This document shows, one piece after another, positions 9,872 to 18,512 of a DNA stretch of 64,000 nucleotides. Location of the stretch: assembly GCF_017968845.1 (NCBI RefSeq), contig NZ_CP072876.1, forward strand, positions 310,001-374,000, given 5' to 3'. Made by a program: the position numbers and the translations under genes. Under the pieces are notes generated by a model. The model made no database searches, was not told where the DNA came from, and saw only the letters and a list, made by a program, of their open reading frames with translations. The stretch is from Microbacterium sp. NIBRBAC000506063 (GTDB lineage: Bacteria > Actinomycetota > Actinomycetes > Actinomycetales > Microbacteriaceae). The first letter of the stretch is position 1; each line of letters opens with the position of its first letter.

Positions 9872-10624
9872 ATGCGACGTCTCCCGCTCACCGCCGCTGT
9901 CCTCACCGCCGCGCTCGTGCTCACCGGATGCGGATCGTCCACGACGATCGACGACATCGACCCCTCGCCGACGCCCTCGGTCGAATCACCGCAGCCGACG
10001 ACCTCCGAGGAGTCGTCGCCGGAGACCATCACGGTTCCGGAATGCGAAGGGATCGTGTTCGAGGAGGACGCGGCCATCGCCGGAGACGACCTCTCGGCGT
10101 GCGTCATCGGCTTCTCCGTCGCCGCCGCGAGCGGGAGGATGAACGTGATCGGCGATGGGCTCCAGGGAGCCGTCGAGTTCCTGTACGGCACCGAGCCGCA
10201 GGCCCACGTCGTCTCGCAGGCGCCGCCGTTCGAGCTCATCGTGACCGACGACGGCACCTGGCTCAGCAGCGCGGGCGGGTGGACCTCCGGAGAGGAGGCA
10301 GAGCGCATCGGGATGCTGTGGCGCGGCGTCGCCCAGCCCGCCGTCGCCTTCGCGATGCTGGCCGAATCCGACTACACGGTCACCGCCCACGAGACGATCG
10401 AGCACGTGGAGGGTGCGAAGGTGGCCTCCTGGCGGGTCACCGCCGACGGACCGATCAGCGTCGAGGGCGTCGTGGTCGAGTCCTTGGAGCTGTGGATCAC
10501 CGGCGACCACGTGCCGGTCCGCCAGGAGTCGGTCGCCTCCTTCGCCGGGATCCGCACCTCCCTGGTGAACGAGTACTACGACTGGGGCGCCGACATCTCG
10601 ATCGAGTCGCCCGCGGCGGGCTGA
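9872..10624 (+). CDS. Secreted lipoprotein, LppX/LprAFG-like size, unknown function
   Basis: Intact 250-residue lipoprotein. The signal peptide MRRLPLTAAVLTAALVLTGC ends in the lipobox LTGC. A Ser/Pro/Thr/Glu-rich linker (about residues 24-55) tethers a folded domain of about 195 residues with mixed strands (VEFLYGTEPQAHVV, FELIVTDDGTWLSSAGGW, GAKVASWRVTADGPI). The fold recalls actinobacterial LppX/LprAFG-like lipid-binding lipoproteins, but I see no decisive motif. ATG 9872 was chosen over the upstream in-frame ATG at 9842 because the signal peptide begins there. Its 3' end overlaps the convergent small membrane protein gene. Confidence 0.75.
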   Translation: MRRLPLTAAVLTAALVLTGCGSSTTIDDIDPSPTPSVESPQPTTSEESSPETITVPECEGIVFEEDAAIAGDDLSACVIGFSVAAASGRMNVIGDGLQGAVEFLYGTEPQAHVVSQAPPFELIVTDDGTWLSSAGGWTSGEEAERIGMLWRGVAQPAVAFAMLAESDYTVTAHETIEHVEGAKVASWRVTADGPISVEGVVVESLELWITGDHVPVRQESVASFAGIRTSLVNEYYDWGADISIESPAAG

Positions 10625-10956
10625 CGCCGCCTCCTCGTCCTCGCGCGCCACCGCCGGATGCCGAGGCGTGCACGGCGGATGCCGCGACGGCCCGCATCGC
10701 GTGTGACCGCCACGAGCGCCAGGCCGAGGAGCAGGAGCGGGAAGGCGGAGGGCGAGAGCGCGAAGAGCACGACCCAGGCCTCCAGTGCGCCGAAGCCGAC
10801 GAGGCCCGCGGCGGCGAAGTACATCCAGGTCGTCGCGCGCACGGTCGGCACGAAGACCAGCAGGTGCAGGCGGTAGCGGATGCGGGCGCGCGCCAGGCGC
10901 GCGAGGCGCAGCATCCGGGGTCGGTGAACAGGGTCGGGAAGACGATGTGAAGGCAT
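10576..10956 (-). CDS. Small two-helix membrane protein, unknown
   Basis: A 126-residue protein from ATG 10956. A basic N-terminus (LRLARLARARIRYRLHLL) is followed by two hydrophobic segments, TWMYFAAAGLVGFGALEAWV and SAFPLLLLGLALVAV, and a very basic tail. The last 49 nt overlap the 3' end of the convergent lipoprotein gene. The tail after about residue 100 is therefore doubtful and a further lost base is possible there. It lies downstream of another small membrane protein on the same strand and could share its transcript. Confidence 0.5.
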   Translation of the reverse strand: MPSHRLPDPVHRPRMLRLARLARARIRYRLHLLVFVPTVRATTWMYFAAAGLVGFGALEAWVVLFALSPSAFPLLLLGLALVAVTRDAGRRGIRRARLGIRRWRARTRRRRQPAAGDSIEMSAPQS

Positions 10957-11029
10957 GGCGGACTCCGGGTCGGACGGGGCGGGGACGCGAGGCGCTCGTC
11001 CCGTCGCCGAGGAGTCCGGCGGAGCCGGT

Positions 11030-11338
11030 TCAGTGCGAGAGGGTCGGGCGCGGCATCCGGAACCCGGGAGCGCGTGGGCCGCGGGCGCCGACGGGGGCGT
11101 CCTCGGCGCGGAGGACGGCCCGCCGCTCCCGGTGCCCGCGGGGTCGGCGGCCGGCAATCACCGGCGCCGGCGTCACCCCGACGCGGCGAGAGGCCACGCA
11201 GGCGGTGAGGAGAACGGCGGCGCCGAGCGCCGCGACCGCCAGGACGAGCGCGAACGCCAGGGGCATCGCGTGCAGTTCCATCCATACGCCGGTGGCGACG
11301 AGGACCGCGGTCTCGTCGAGCAGGCGCAGGAGAGTCAT
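11030..11338 (-). CDS. Small membrane protein (DUF6412-like)
   Basis: A 102-residue protein just downstream of rsmA (9 nt between rsmA stop and its ATG). A hydrophobic segment at about residues 28-49 (ALVLAVAALGAAVLLTACV) follows a predicted amphipathic N-terminus (TLLRLLDETAVLVATGVWME). The C-terminal half is Arg/Pro-rich, like the small actinobacterial DUF6412 proteins. Function unknown. The next gene downstream is another small membrane protein, 73 nt away. Confidence 0.5.
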   Translation of the reverse strand: MTLLRLLDETAVLVATGVWMELHAMPLAFALVLAVAALGAAVLLTACVASRRVGVTPAPVIAGRRPRGHRERRAVLRAEDAPVGARGPRAPGFRMPRPTLSH

Positions 11339-11347
11339 GGCGGCAGT

Positions 11348-12210
11348 CTATGCGCCGTCGCTGAACGTCCCCGCCGCGACCGCGACCCGCACGAAGTCGT
11401 CGATCGAGAGTTCCTCACCCCGGGCGGTGGGAGCGACGCCGGCGGATTCGAGCAGAGCGGATGCCGCGGCGGCCGTCCCACCGAGCACTCCGGCCAACGC
11501 CTGCCGCAGCATCTTGCGGCGCTGCTGGAAGGCGGCGTCGATGATCCGGAAGGTGCGCAGCCGCAACTCCTCGTCGCCGCGCGACTCGGCGTCGCGCTCG
11601 AAGGCGACGAGCACGCTGTCGACGTTCGGGACGGGCCAGAACACCTGGCGGGAGATCGTCCCGGCCAGCCGCCACGGGCCGTACCAGGCCGCCTTTGCGC
11701 TCGGCGCACCGTAGGTCTTCCTGCCGGGAGGGGCGGCCAGGCGCTCCCCCACCTCGGCCTGCACCATCACGACGCCGCGCTGGAGATGCGGGAAGGTCTC
11801 CATGAAGTGCAGGAGCACCGGGACGCTCACGTTGTACGGGAGGTTCGCGATCAGCACGGTCGGGTCGCCGGGAAGCTCACTCACACGGAGGGCGTCGGCA
11901 TCGACGACCGTGAGCGCGGCATCCGGAACCCCATGATCACGCACCGTCTCGGGCAGTCGGGCCGCCAGGCGATGGTCGATCTCGACCGCCGTCACCGTGG
12001 CACCCGTCTCGAGGATCGCGAGCGTGAGCGACCCCAGGCCCGGACCGACCTCGACGACGTGCTCCCCGACTGGACCCGACCGGTCTGGACGATCTTGCGC
12101 ACGGTGTTCGCATCGACGACGAAGTTCTGGCCGAGCTTCTTGGTCGGAGTGACATCGAGCTCGGATGCCAGCCGGCGGATCTCGGTCGCGCCGAGCAGAG
12201 TGACGGTCAT
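11348..12210 (-). CDS. rsmA: 16S rRNA dimethyladenosine transferase
   Basis: Dimethylates two adjacent adenines near the 3' end of 16S rRNA using SAM. Visible signatures: [12 protein letters not shown] at the N-terminus, the SAM-binding [17 protein letters not shown] (after repair), the catalytic [14 protein letters not shown] and the C-terminal helical RRKMLRQAL. One lost G near 12066 breaks the SAM motif; repaired, the protein has 287 residues. ATG 12210 lies only 34 nt from the divergent MFS gene, so the two promoters must overlap. Confidence 0.92.
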
Positions 12211-12232
12211 CCTGCTATTCTCCCCACGCTTG

Positions 12233-12238
12233 TATGCT
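12233..12238 (+). promoter_or_regulatory. -10 box of the MFS gene in the rsmA-MFS divergent promoter
   Basis: TATGCT ends 6 nt before ATG 12245 with no Shine-Dalgarno, again a leaderless arrangement. The whole divergent intergenic region is 34 nt. Confidence 0.45.
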
Positions 12239-12244
12239 GATCCG

Positions 12245-13503
12245 ATGCCCTCTCTCGGTGAACTCATCGCGCCGCGCCGGATGGGGTCGAACTTCCGCTG
12301 GCTGCTCGCCTCCTCTTGGACGAGCAACATCGGCGACGGGATCGCCCTCGCGGCCGCGCCCCTGCTGATCGCATCGATGACCTCGTCGCCGATCCTGGTC
12401 GCCTCCGGGGCGATCCTGCAGTTCCTGCCGTGGCTGCTGATCGGCCTGCACGCCGGCGCCATCGCCGACCGTTTCGACCGACGCAGGCTCATCATGGCCG
12501 CCAACGCCGCGCGGGCACTGGTCGTCACGGCACTCATCGTCTTCCTCGTCACCGGGCTCGCGAACATCTGGATCGTGCTGGCGGTGGCGTTCCTCTACGG
12601 CGTCGCGGAGGTCTTCGTCGACACCGCCGGCAGCGCCATGCTGCCCATGATCGTGAAGCCCGTGGACCTGGGCACCGGGAACGCCAGGCTGCAGGCCGGC
12701 TACCTCGTCGCGAACCAGTTCGCCGGTCCGCCGCTGGGTGCCTTCCTCTTCGCTGCCGGAAGCGCGTGGCCGTTCCTCGCGCAGGGGCTGTGCGTCGTGC
12801 TCGCGATCGTGCTGATCTCTCGGCTCGCCCTCACCCCGCTGCCTCCCGCGACGCCGAGGCGCGCACGCCCGTGCACACCGACATCGCCGAAGGGCTGCGC
12901 TGGCTGTGGAAGAACCCGCCCGTGCGCACGCTCGTGATGATCATCCTCGTCTTCAACATCACCTGGGCCGCGCCCTGGGGCGTGCTCGTCCTCTACGCCA
13001 CCGAGCACCTGGGGATGGGTCCGGTCGGCTTCGGAGCACTCACGACCGCCTCCGCCCTCGGCGGCATGCTCGCAGTGCTGAGCTTCGGCCGGCTCGAGCG
13101 CCGCATCTCGTACTCGACGCTCATGCGGACCGTCCTGTCGCTCGAGGTGCTCATGCACCTGGCCTTCGCGCTGACGACCACGGGCTGGGTGGCGCTCGTC
13201 ATCATGTTCGTGTTCGGCTTCTATGCGTTCATCTGGGGAACCATCTCGACGACCGTGCGACAGCGGCTCGTGCCCCAGGAACTGCAGGGCCGGGTGGCGT
13301 CGGTGAACATGGTCGGCGTCTTCGGCGGCATGGTCATCGGCCAGGCGCTCGGCGGCGTCATCGCGCAGGTGTGGGGGCTCACCGGGCCGTGGTGGTTCGC
13401 GTTCGTCGGCTCGGCGCTCACGCTCCTGTTCGTCTGGCGGCCGATCTCGCACATCGTGAGCGCGAAGCCGGCGATCGACGAATCGGATGCCGGAGAAGAA
13501 TAG
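12245..13503 (+). CDS. MFS efflux carrier (MFS_3 / EntS-like)
   Basis: Polytopic membrane transporter, 419 residues once one lost C near 12863 is restored ([19 protein letters not shown]). The N-terminus [20 protein letters not shown] and the loop [19 protein letters not shown] are typical of the MFS_3 group of drug and siderophore exporters. The second half shows [19 protein letters not shown] and [19 protein letters not shown]. The substrate cannot be told. A second carrier of the same type lies at 37.4 kb. Confidence 0.83.
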
Positions 13504-13516
13504 CCCTTGCCGCCAT

Positions 13517-13609
13517 CTGCAGGAGCACTGGCCCCGTCCGCAGGAGCAAGGATGCGAAATCGCCGCGCACACACCTGTTCTTGCCCGTCTCGCGCTCTTG
13601 CTCCTGCAG
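13517..13609. repeat. Palindromic repeat cluster between MFS and copper ATPase genes
   Basis: Convergent intergenic DNA. CTGCAGGAGCA (13517) and GCAGGAGCAAG (13540) are both exactly complementary to CTTGCTCCTGCAG (13597), and a further partial copy CTCCTGCA lies at 13622. A long hairpin with alternative pairing can form. It could terminate both genes or be a degenerate REP element. Confidence 0.6.
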
Positions 13610-13674
13610 AACGACAGACCTCTCCTGCACACGGCTGGCGCTGTGACGAAGCGGAGGCCGGAGACTGACGGCGA

Positions 13675-15815
13675 TCAGCGGGCCGCCGGATCCAGATCGA
13701 GACGCCGGAGCAGCTGCGCGTTGAGCGCGACGACGATCGTCGACAGCGACATGAGCACCGCCCCGACCGACATGGGCAGCACGAACCCGATCGGTGCGAG
13801 TACGCCCGCGGCCAGCGGCACCGAGACGAGGTTGTAGCCGGCCGCCCACCACAGGTTCTGGCGCATCTTCCGGTAGGCCGCCCGCGACAGGTCGATCACC
13901 GAGAGCACCGAGCGCGGGTCGGAACTGGCCAGCACGACCCCCGCCGAGGCGATCGCGACATCCGTGCCCGCACCGATCGCGATGCCGACGTCCGCCTGGG
14001 CGAGCGCCGGCGCATCGTTGACGCCGTCGCCCACCATCGCGACCTTCCGGCCCTCCTCCTGCAGGGCTGCCACCTGGGCGGCCTTGTCCTCGGGCCGCAC
14101 CCCGGCGAACACCCGGTCGATGCCGAGCTCACGGCCGACCGTCTCGGCGACGGCCTCGGCGTCACCCGTGATCATGACGACTTCGATCCCGAGGTCGTGC
14201 AGCGCGGCGACGGCCTCCCGGGACTCGGGGCGGATCTCGTCGGCCAGGGCCAGTCCGCCGATGACGGCCCCGTCCTGGACGACGTGCAGGATGATCGCGC
14301 CGTCCTCCCGCCAGGTCGCCGCGCGGTCGATCTCGGCGGCGCCCAGTTCGCGGAGAAGGTGCGGCCCGCCCACTCTGACCTCGGTGCCGTCGACCGTGGC
14401 GGTGACGCCGACCGCGGGCGACGACGAGAAACCGGTCGCCGCGAGGAGGCTCAGGTTCTTCTCCTCGGCGGCGCGGACGATCGCCCGCGCCAGCGGATGC
14501 TCGCTGTCGGCCTCGGCCGATGCCGCGAGGGCGAGCACACGATCGGCGTCGAGTCCTGCGACCGGCTCGACGGCGACCACGGCGGGCTCGCCCTTCGTCA
14601 GCGTGCCGGTCTTGTCGAAGAGCACGGAGTCGACCGTGCGCATGCTCTCCAGCGCGAGCCGGTCCTTCACCAGGACGCCGCCGCGGGCGGCGCGTTCGGT
14701 CGCGATCGAGACGACGAGCGGGATCGCGAGCCCCAGAGCGTGGGGCAGGCGATCACGAGGACGGTGACGGCCCGGATGACCGCGGCATCCGGATTCCCGA
14801 GGAGGGTCCACACGACCGCGGTGATGCCGGCCGCGATGAGGGCGAACCAGAACAGCAGGGCGGCGGCGCGATCGGCGATGCGCTGCGCGCGCGACGAGGA
14901 GCTCTGCGCTTCGGCCACGAGCCTCCGGATGCCGGCGAGGGTCGTGTCGTCGCCGGTCGCCGTGATCTCGACGCGCAGGCCCGAGTCGGTGGCGACGGTG
15001 CCCGCGGTGACGGACTCTCCCACCGATCGGGCGACGGGCCGGGACTCGCCTGTGATCATCGACTCGTCCATGTCGGCCCGGCCGTCCGTGATCGTGCCGT
15101 CGGCGGGACGCTGCCGCCGGGGCGCACCACGACGACGTCGCCGACGCGCAGCTCGCTCGGGTCGACCCTGGTCACGGCGTCGCCGTCGACGCGCTCGGCC
15201 ACGTCGGGGAGGAGAGCGGCCAGGGAGTCCAGCGCGGAGGTCGTCTGCGCGAGCGAGCGCATCTCGATCCAGTGCCCCAGGAGCATGATGACGATGAGGA
15301 GCGCGAGCTCCCACCAGAACTCGAGGTCGTGGTCGAGCAGGCCGAGGGTCGCGCCCCACGAGGCGAGGAAGGCCACCGTGATCGCGAGGCTGATGAGGGT
15401 CATCATCCCCGGCGAGCGCCGGCGCAGCTCGTCGACGGCGCCGGTCAGGAAGGGACGGCCTCCCCAGACGTAGACGACCGTGCCGAGCGCCGGCGCGATC
15501 CAGGCCGCTCCGCCGGGACCTCGTAGCCGAGGAGCATCCCGAACATCGGCGAGAACCCGACCACCGGGATCGCCAGGAGCAGCATGATCCAGAAGAGCCG
15601 GCGGAACCGCGCGACGTGATCGGCGCCGTGGCCGCTGTGATCGGCATGGCCGGCGTGGTCATGGCCGCCGCCGGCCTTCGCGCCATGATCGGCGTGGTCG
15701 CCGTGCGCCGCGTGCGCGGAACCCTTCTCGTGGCGGGGCGTGGCGGGTGCTCTTCGGCGTCGACGCCGTGATGGCCGTGCGCCTGATCGTGAGGGTGGGC
15801 GTGCGGATCATTCAT
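13675..15815 (-). CDS. CopB-type copper P1B-ATPase with His-rich N-terminus
   Basis: Copper (or silver) export pump. The cytoplasmic N-terminus is His-rich (NDPHAHPHDQAHGHHGVD, then GHDHAGHADHSGHGADH). Membrane helices follow (IMLLLAIPVVGFSPMFGMLL). The actuator region has MITGES, the ion-site helix reads IACPHALGLAIP (CPH marks the CopB, P1B-3 group), and the phosphorylation site is LFDKTGTLTKGEP. SEHPLARAIV and MVGDGVNDAPALA complete the set. Four lost bases (near 15750, 15510, 15112 and 14738) break it; repaired, it has 714 residues. A CsoR-like operator lies 72 nt upstream. Confidence 0.88.
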
Positions 15816-15886
15816 GGCGATGTTCTGCTCCTCGATGTCGCGGGCCGTCTGCGGCGCCTCAGGACTTCCCTTGATCACCAACGACG

Positions 15887-15902
15887 ATACCCCCTGGGGT
15901 AT
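15887..15902. promoter_or_regulatory. CsoR-like copper-responsive operator
   Basis: ATACCCCCTGGGGTAT is a near-perfect G/C-tract palindrome of the form TACCCC-n-GGGGTA, typical of operators bound by the copper sensor CsoR. It sits 72 nt upstream of the copper ATPase start and 61 nt upstream of the divergent DUF1801 gene. No csoR gene is in the window. Confidence 0.7.
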
Positions 15903-15962
15903 TCCCGTCCACCCCTCGTCGTTCCCCTGGAGAAGGCCGCGGCCCACCGCTACCATCGCAAC

Positions 15963-16373
15963 ATGGCTACCTCTCCCGACATCCGCACATACAACGACGC
16001 CCTGCAAAGCGAAGACCGGGAGATGGCCGATGCGCTCTTGGCCGTGATCTCGCGCGAGCTCCGCGACGCGGAGAGCAAGGTCTGGCACGCCCACCCGGTG
16101 TGGTTCCTCGACGGGAACCCGATCGTCGGCTACGACAGACTCAAAGACAGCTTTCGCCTGTTCTTCTGGAGCGGGCAGTCCTTCGACGAGCCCGGTCTCG
16201 ACCCGAGCGGAACGTTCAAGGCGGCCGAGAAACGGTACACGCACGTCTCGCAGATCGACGAGTCGGAGGTGACCCGCTGGCTGGCCGAGGCGCGCGAATA
16301 CCAGTGGAATTATCGTGACATCCGCCGCAATCGCGGTCTCGTGGCACTGACCGAGAACCTCGCCGACGCCTGA
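15963..16373 (+). CDS. DUF1801 domain protein
   Basis: Intact 136-residue soluble protein. VWHAHPVWFLDGNPIVGYDR, FFWSGQSFDEPGLDPSGTFK and the tail WLAEAREYQWNYRDIRRNRG are the conserved blocks of DUF1801 (YdhG/SA2116-like fold, distantly related to iron-chaperone-like proteins). Function unknown. It is divergent from the copper ATPase with the CsoR-like site between them, so copper may influence it, but that is inference from position. Confidence 0.8.
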   Translation: MATSPDIRTYNDALQSEDREMADALLAVISRELRDAESKVWHAHPVWFLDGNPIVGYDRLKDSFRLFFWSGQSFDEPGLDPSGTFKAAEKRYTHVSQIDESEVTRWLAEAREYQWNYRDIRRNRGLVALTENLADA

Positions 16374-16410
16374 GAGACATCGACGCAGAGGTGGCGTCCT
16401 CGGCTGAACC

Positions 16411-16833
16411 TCAGCCCCGAGCCGGGTCCGTCCTTCTGCTCTGCGAGACCGCCCGCCACTGCAACGCACCGCTGAGCACGAGAAGCAGGATCGGGACGAT
16501 CGACATGACGTGCACCCCGACCATCACGAACAGAAGGACGGCGAGCCCGACCGCAACGGCACAGCACGCCACCGGCGCGAGCGTCGCGCGACGACGGAAG
16601 ACACCGAACCATCCGACCACCGCGGCGATGATCGCCGCGAGGAGGACGAGCGGCGAGAACACCGCATGCCCGAGCGTCAGCGGATCGGCCCAGCTGTGCC
16701 AGGTGATCAGCGTCGCGCCCGGTGAGGGCATCCAGACCATCGGGAAGGTCGGCGCGAACATCCAGGCGACCGCGATGGTCGAGAGCACCACCGACGCCCA
16801 CTGCGTCCTCGACACCCCCGTCGACCCGGCCAT
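16411..16833 (-). CDS. Integral membrane protein, unknown
   Basis: Intact 140-residue protein with four hydrophobic segments (near WASVVLSTIAVAWMFAPTF, AVFSPLVLLAAIIAAVVGWF, APVACCAVAVGLAVLLFVMV and MSIVPILLLVLSGAL). No known motif was recognised. It converges with the DUF1801 gene and diverges from the GNAT gene 36 nt away. Confidence 0.65.
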   Translation of the reverse strand: MAGSTGVSRTQWASVVLSTIAVAWMFAPTFPMVWMPSPGATLITWHSWADPLTLGHAVFSPLVLLAAIIAAVVGWFGVFRRRATLAPVACCAVAVGLAVLLFVMVGVHVMSIVPILLLVLSGALQWRAVSQSRRTDPARG

Positions 16834-16869
16834 GCGGTCAGCCTACGCCGCGGACGAGAGAATGGTCGG

Positions 16870-17406
16870 ATGACGCACCTGCGCCTCTGGCGGGACTCCG
16901 ACGCCGCCGCACTCCTCGATGCCGCCCGCACCACCGCCGATCTCGACACCCAACTGGGCGGCGCCATGATCGACACGCTCGACGCCGCGCGCTCCTTCAT
17001 CGCGGAGCAGCTCACCAGCACCGATGCGATGCGCGACTGGGCGATCGTGCACGACGACGCCGTGGTCGGCAACGTCGGGCTCTCCGCGATCGAGCACCGC
17101 CACAAGACGGCGTGGGCGTTCTACTGGCTCGCCGGGGCGGCCCGCGGCCGCGGGCTTGCGACCAGGGCGCTTGTCGCGGCATCCGATTGGGCCTTCGCCC
17201 AGGGAGTCTTCCGCATCGAGCTCGGACACCGCGTGAACAACCCGGCATCCTGCGCCGTCGCGCGCCGGGCCGGCTTCCTCGCCGAGGGCATCGAACGCCA
17301 GAAGCTCGCCTACGGCGACGAGCGCTTCGACGTCGAGCTGCACGCACGGCTCGCCACCGACCCGGTGCCCGACATCGACGGTCTCGCCCTCACGGACGAG
17401 GCCTGA
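16870..17406 (+). CDS. GNAT acetyltransferase, RimJ/RimL type
   Basis: Intact 178-residue N-acetyltransferase. The acetyl-CoA loop is ARGRGLATRALVAASDWAF, preceded by the strand WAFYWLAGAA and followed by IELGHRVNNPASCAVARRAGF, the typical RimJ-like helix and beta-bulge. The substrate is unknown; the family acetylates protein N-termini or small amines. The start is the ATG two codons after a GTC, with no strong ribosome site. Confidence 0.82.
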   Translation: MTHLRLWRDSDAAALLDAARTTADLDTQLGGAMIDTLDAARSFIAEQLTSTDAMRDWAIVHDDAVVGNVGLSAIEHRHKTAWAFYWLAGAARGRGLATRALVAASDWAFAQGVFRIELGHRVNNPASCAVARRAGFLAEGIERQKLAYGDERFDVELHARLATDPVPDIDGLALTDEA

Positions 17407-17416
17407 TCCCCGAGTT

Positions 17417-17497
17417 CGTCGGGAGCGTGGGGTGCCGTCGGGAGCGTCGGGTACCGACGTCGGCAACGGACGCTTTCGGCGGGAACCCACGCTCTGA
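17417..17497. repeat. Repeat-rich convergent spacer between GNAT and tatD
   Basis: Two direct copies of CGTCGGGAGCGT-GGGT type (17417 and 17436), a perfect 10-bp palindrome CCGACGTCGG (17454), and an inverted copy AACCCACGCTCTGA (17484) complementary to the first copy. It can fold into a long hairpin and may serve as a bidirectional terminator. Confidence 0.5.
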
Positions 17498-17538
17498 GTG
17501 AGGCGGATGCCGGTGACAACCCGACACGGGACGCGAGC

Positions 17539-18421
17539 TCAGTCGGCGAAGCCGCCGTAGACTTCGACGGTGTTCGCCGCCAGCTGCGCGCACAGCTCGT
17601 CGACGTCGATGCCGAGCTCGGCCGCAAGGAAGCGCACCGTGATCGGCACGAGGTAGGGGCGTTCGGCCGACCCCGCAGCGGCACCGGCGTGAGGAAGGGC
17701 GCATCCGTCTCCACGAGGATCCGGTCCAGCGGTGTCACCGCCAGCGCATCCCGCAGATTCTGCGCGTTCTTGAAGGTCACATTGCCCGCGAACGACAGGT
17801 AGTAGCCGGCATCCGCACACACCCGCGCCATCGCCTCGTCGCCGGAGAAGCAGTGGAAGACGGTCTTCTCCGGCGCCCCCACCCGGACGAGCGTCGACAG
17901 CACCGCCTCGTGCGCATCGCGGTCGTGGATCTGCATCGCCAGACCGTGCTTCTTCGCCAGCGCGATATGCGCCTCGAACGAGGCGAACTGCGCCGGCCGC
18001 CCTCGGGGCCGGTGCGGAAGAAGTCCAGACCCGTCTCCCCGATCGCCCGCGTGCGAGGGTGCGCGGCCAGCTCGTCGATCACGGCGAGCGCCTCCTCCAG
18101 CTGGCCGTCGGCGGCGTAGCCCGGCGCGTCGTTGGGGTGGATCGCGACGGCGGCCAGCACACGAGGATCGGATGCCGCGGCATCCACCGCCCAGCGGGAG
18201 GAGTCGATGTCACCGGAGGCCTGCACCACGCCCACCACGCCCACCGCCGCGGCGCGGTCGAGCTGCTCGGTCAGCGAGAGCGGCTCATCGCCGTCGACGA
18301 TCTCCAGATGCGCGTGATTGTCGTAGACGGGCACCGCGAGAGGTTCGGGCGCGGCAGGGTACCGGATGTTGTCGCGACCGATCGTGGAGCGCTCGCGCAC
18401 ATAGTGTTGACGGTCAGTCAC
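17539..18421 (-). CDS. tatD: TatD family metal-dependent DNase
   Basis: TIM-barrel hydrolase acting as a 3'-5' exonuclease on DNA or RNA. Metal ligands appear in YDNHAHLEI, IGETGLDFF, MQIHDRDAH and LVETDAPFLTPVPLRG. HCFSGD and YYLSFAGNVTFKN are also family signatures. Bases are missing near 18002 and 17672; repaired, the protein has 294 residues (RPNAPYLVPI at the second site). It lies 91 nt downstream of metG on the same strand, a frequent pairing in actinobacteria, with a palindromic repeat in between. Confidence 0.9.
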
Positions 18422-18508
18422 TGCGTTTCGACTCCTCGCTACGCTCGTCGCTCAACGACCGGAAAGGATCTCGTCCCGGTCGTTGAGCGAGCCGAAGGCG
18501 AGACGCAG
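18421..18508. repeat. Long palindromic repeat of the GGTCGTTGAGCGA family between metG and tatD
   Basis: The left arm (18421-18462) and right arm (18476-18508) are inverted relatives: CCGGTCGTTGAGCGA at one end and GAGACGCAG or its close variant at the other. The loop is 13 nt. The same family is found in frame inside hrpA at 31233. Here it lies between two co-directional genes that may form one operon. Confidence 0.7.
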
Positions 18509-18512
18509 CAAG

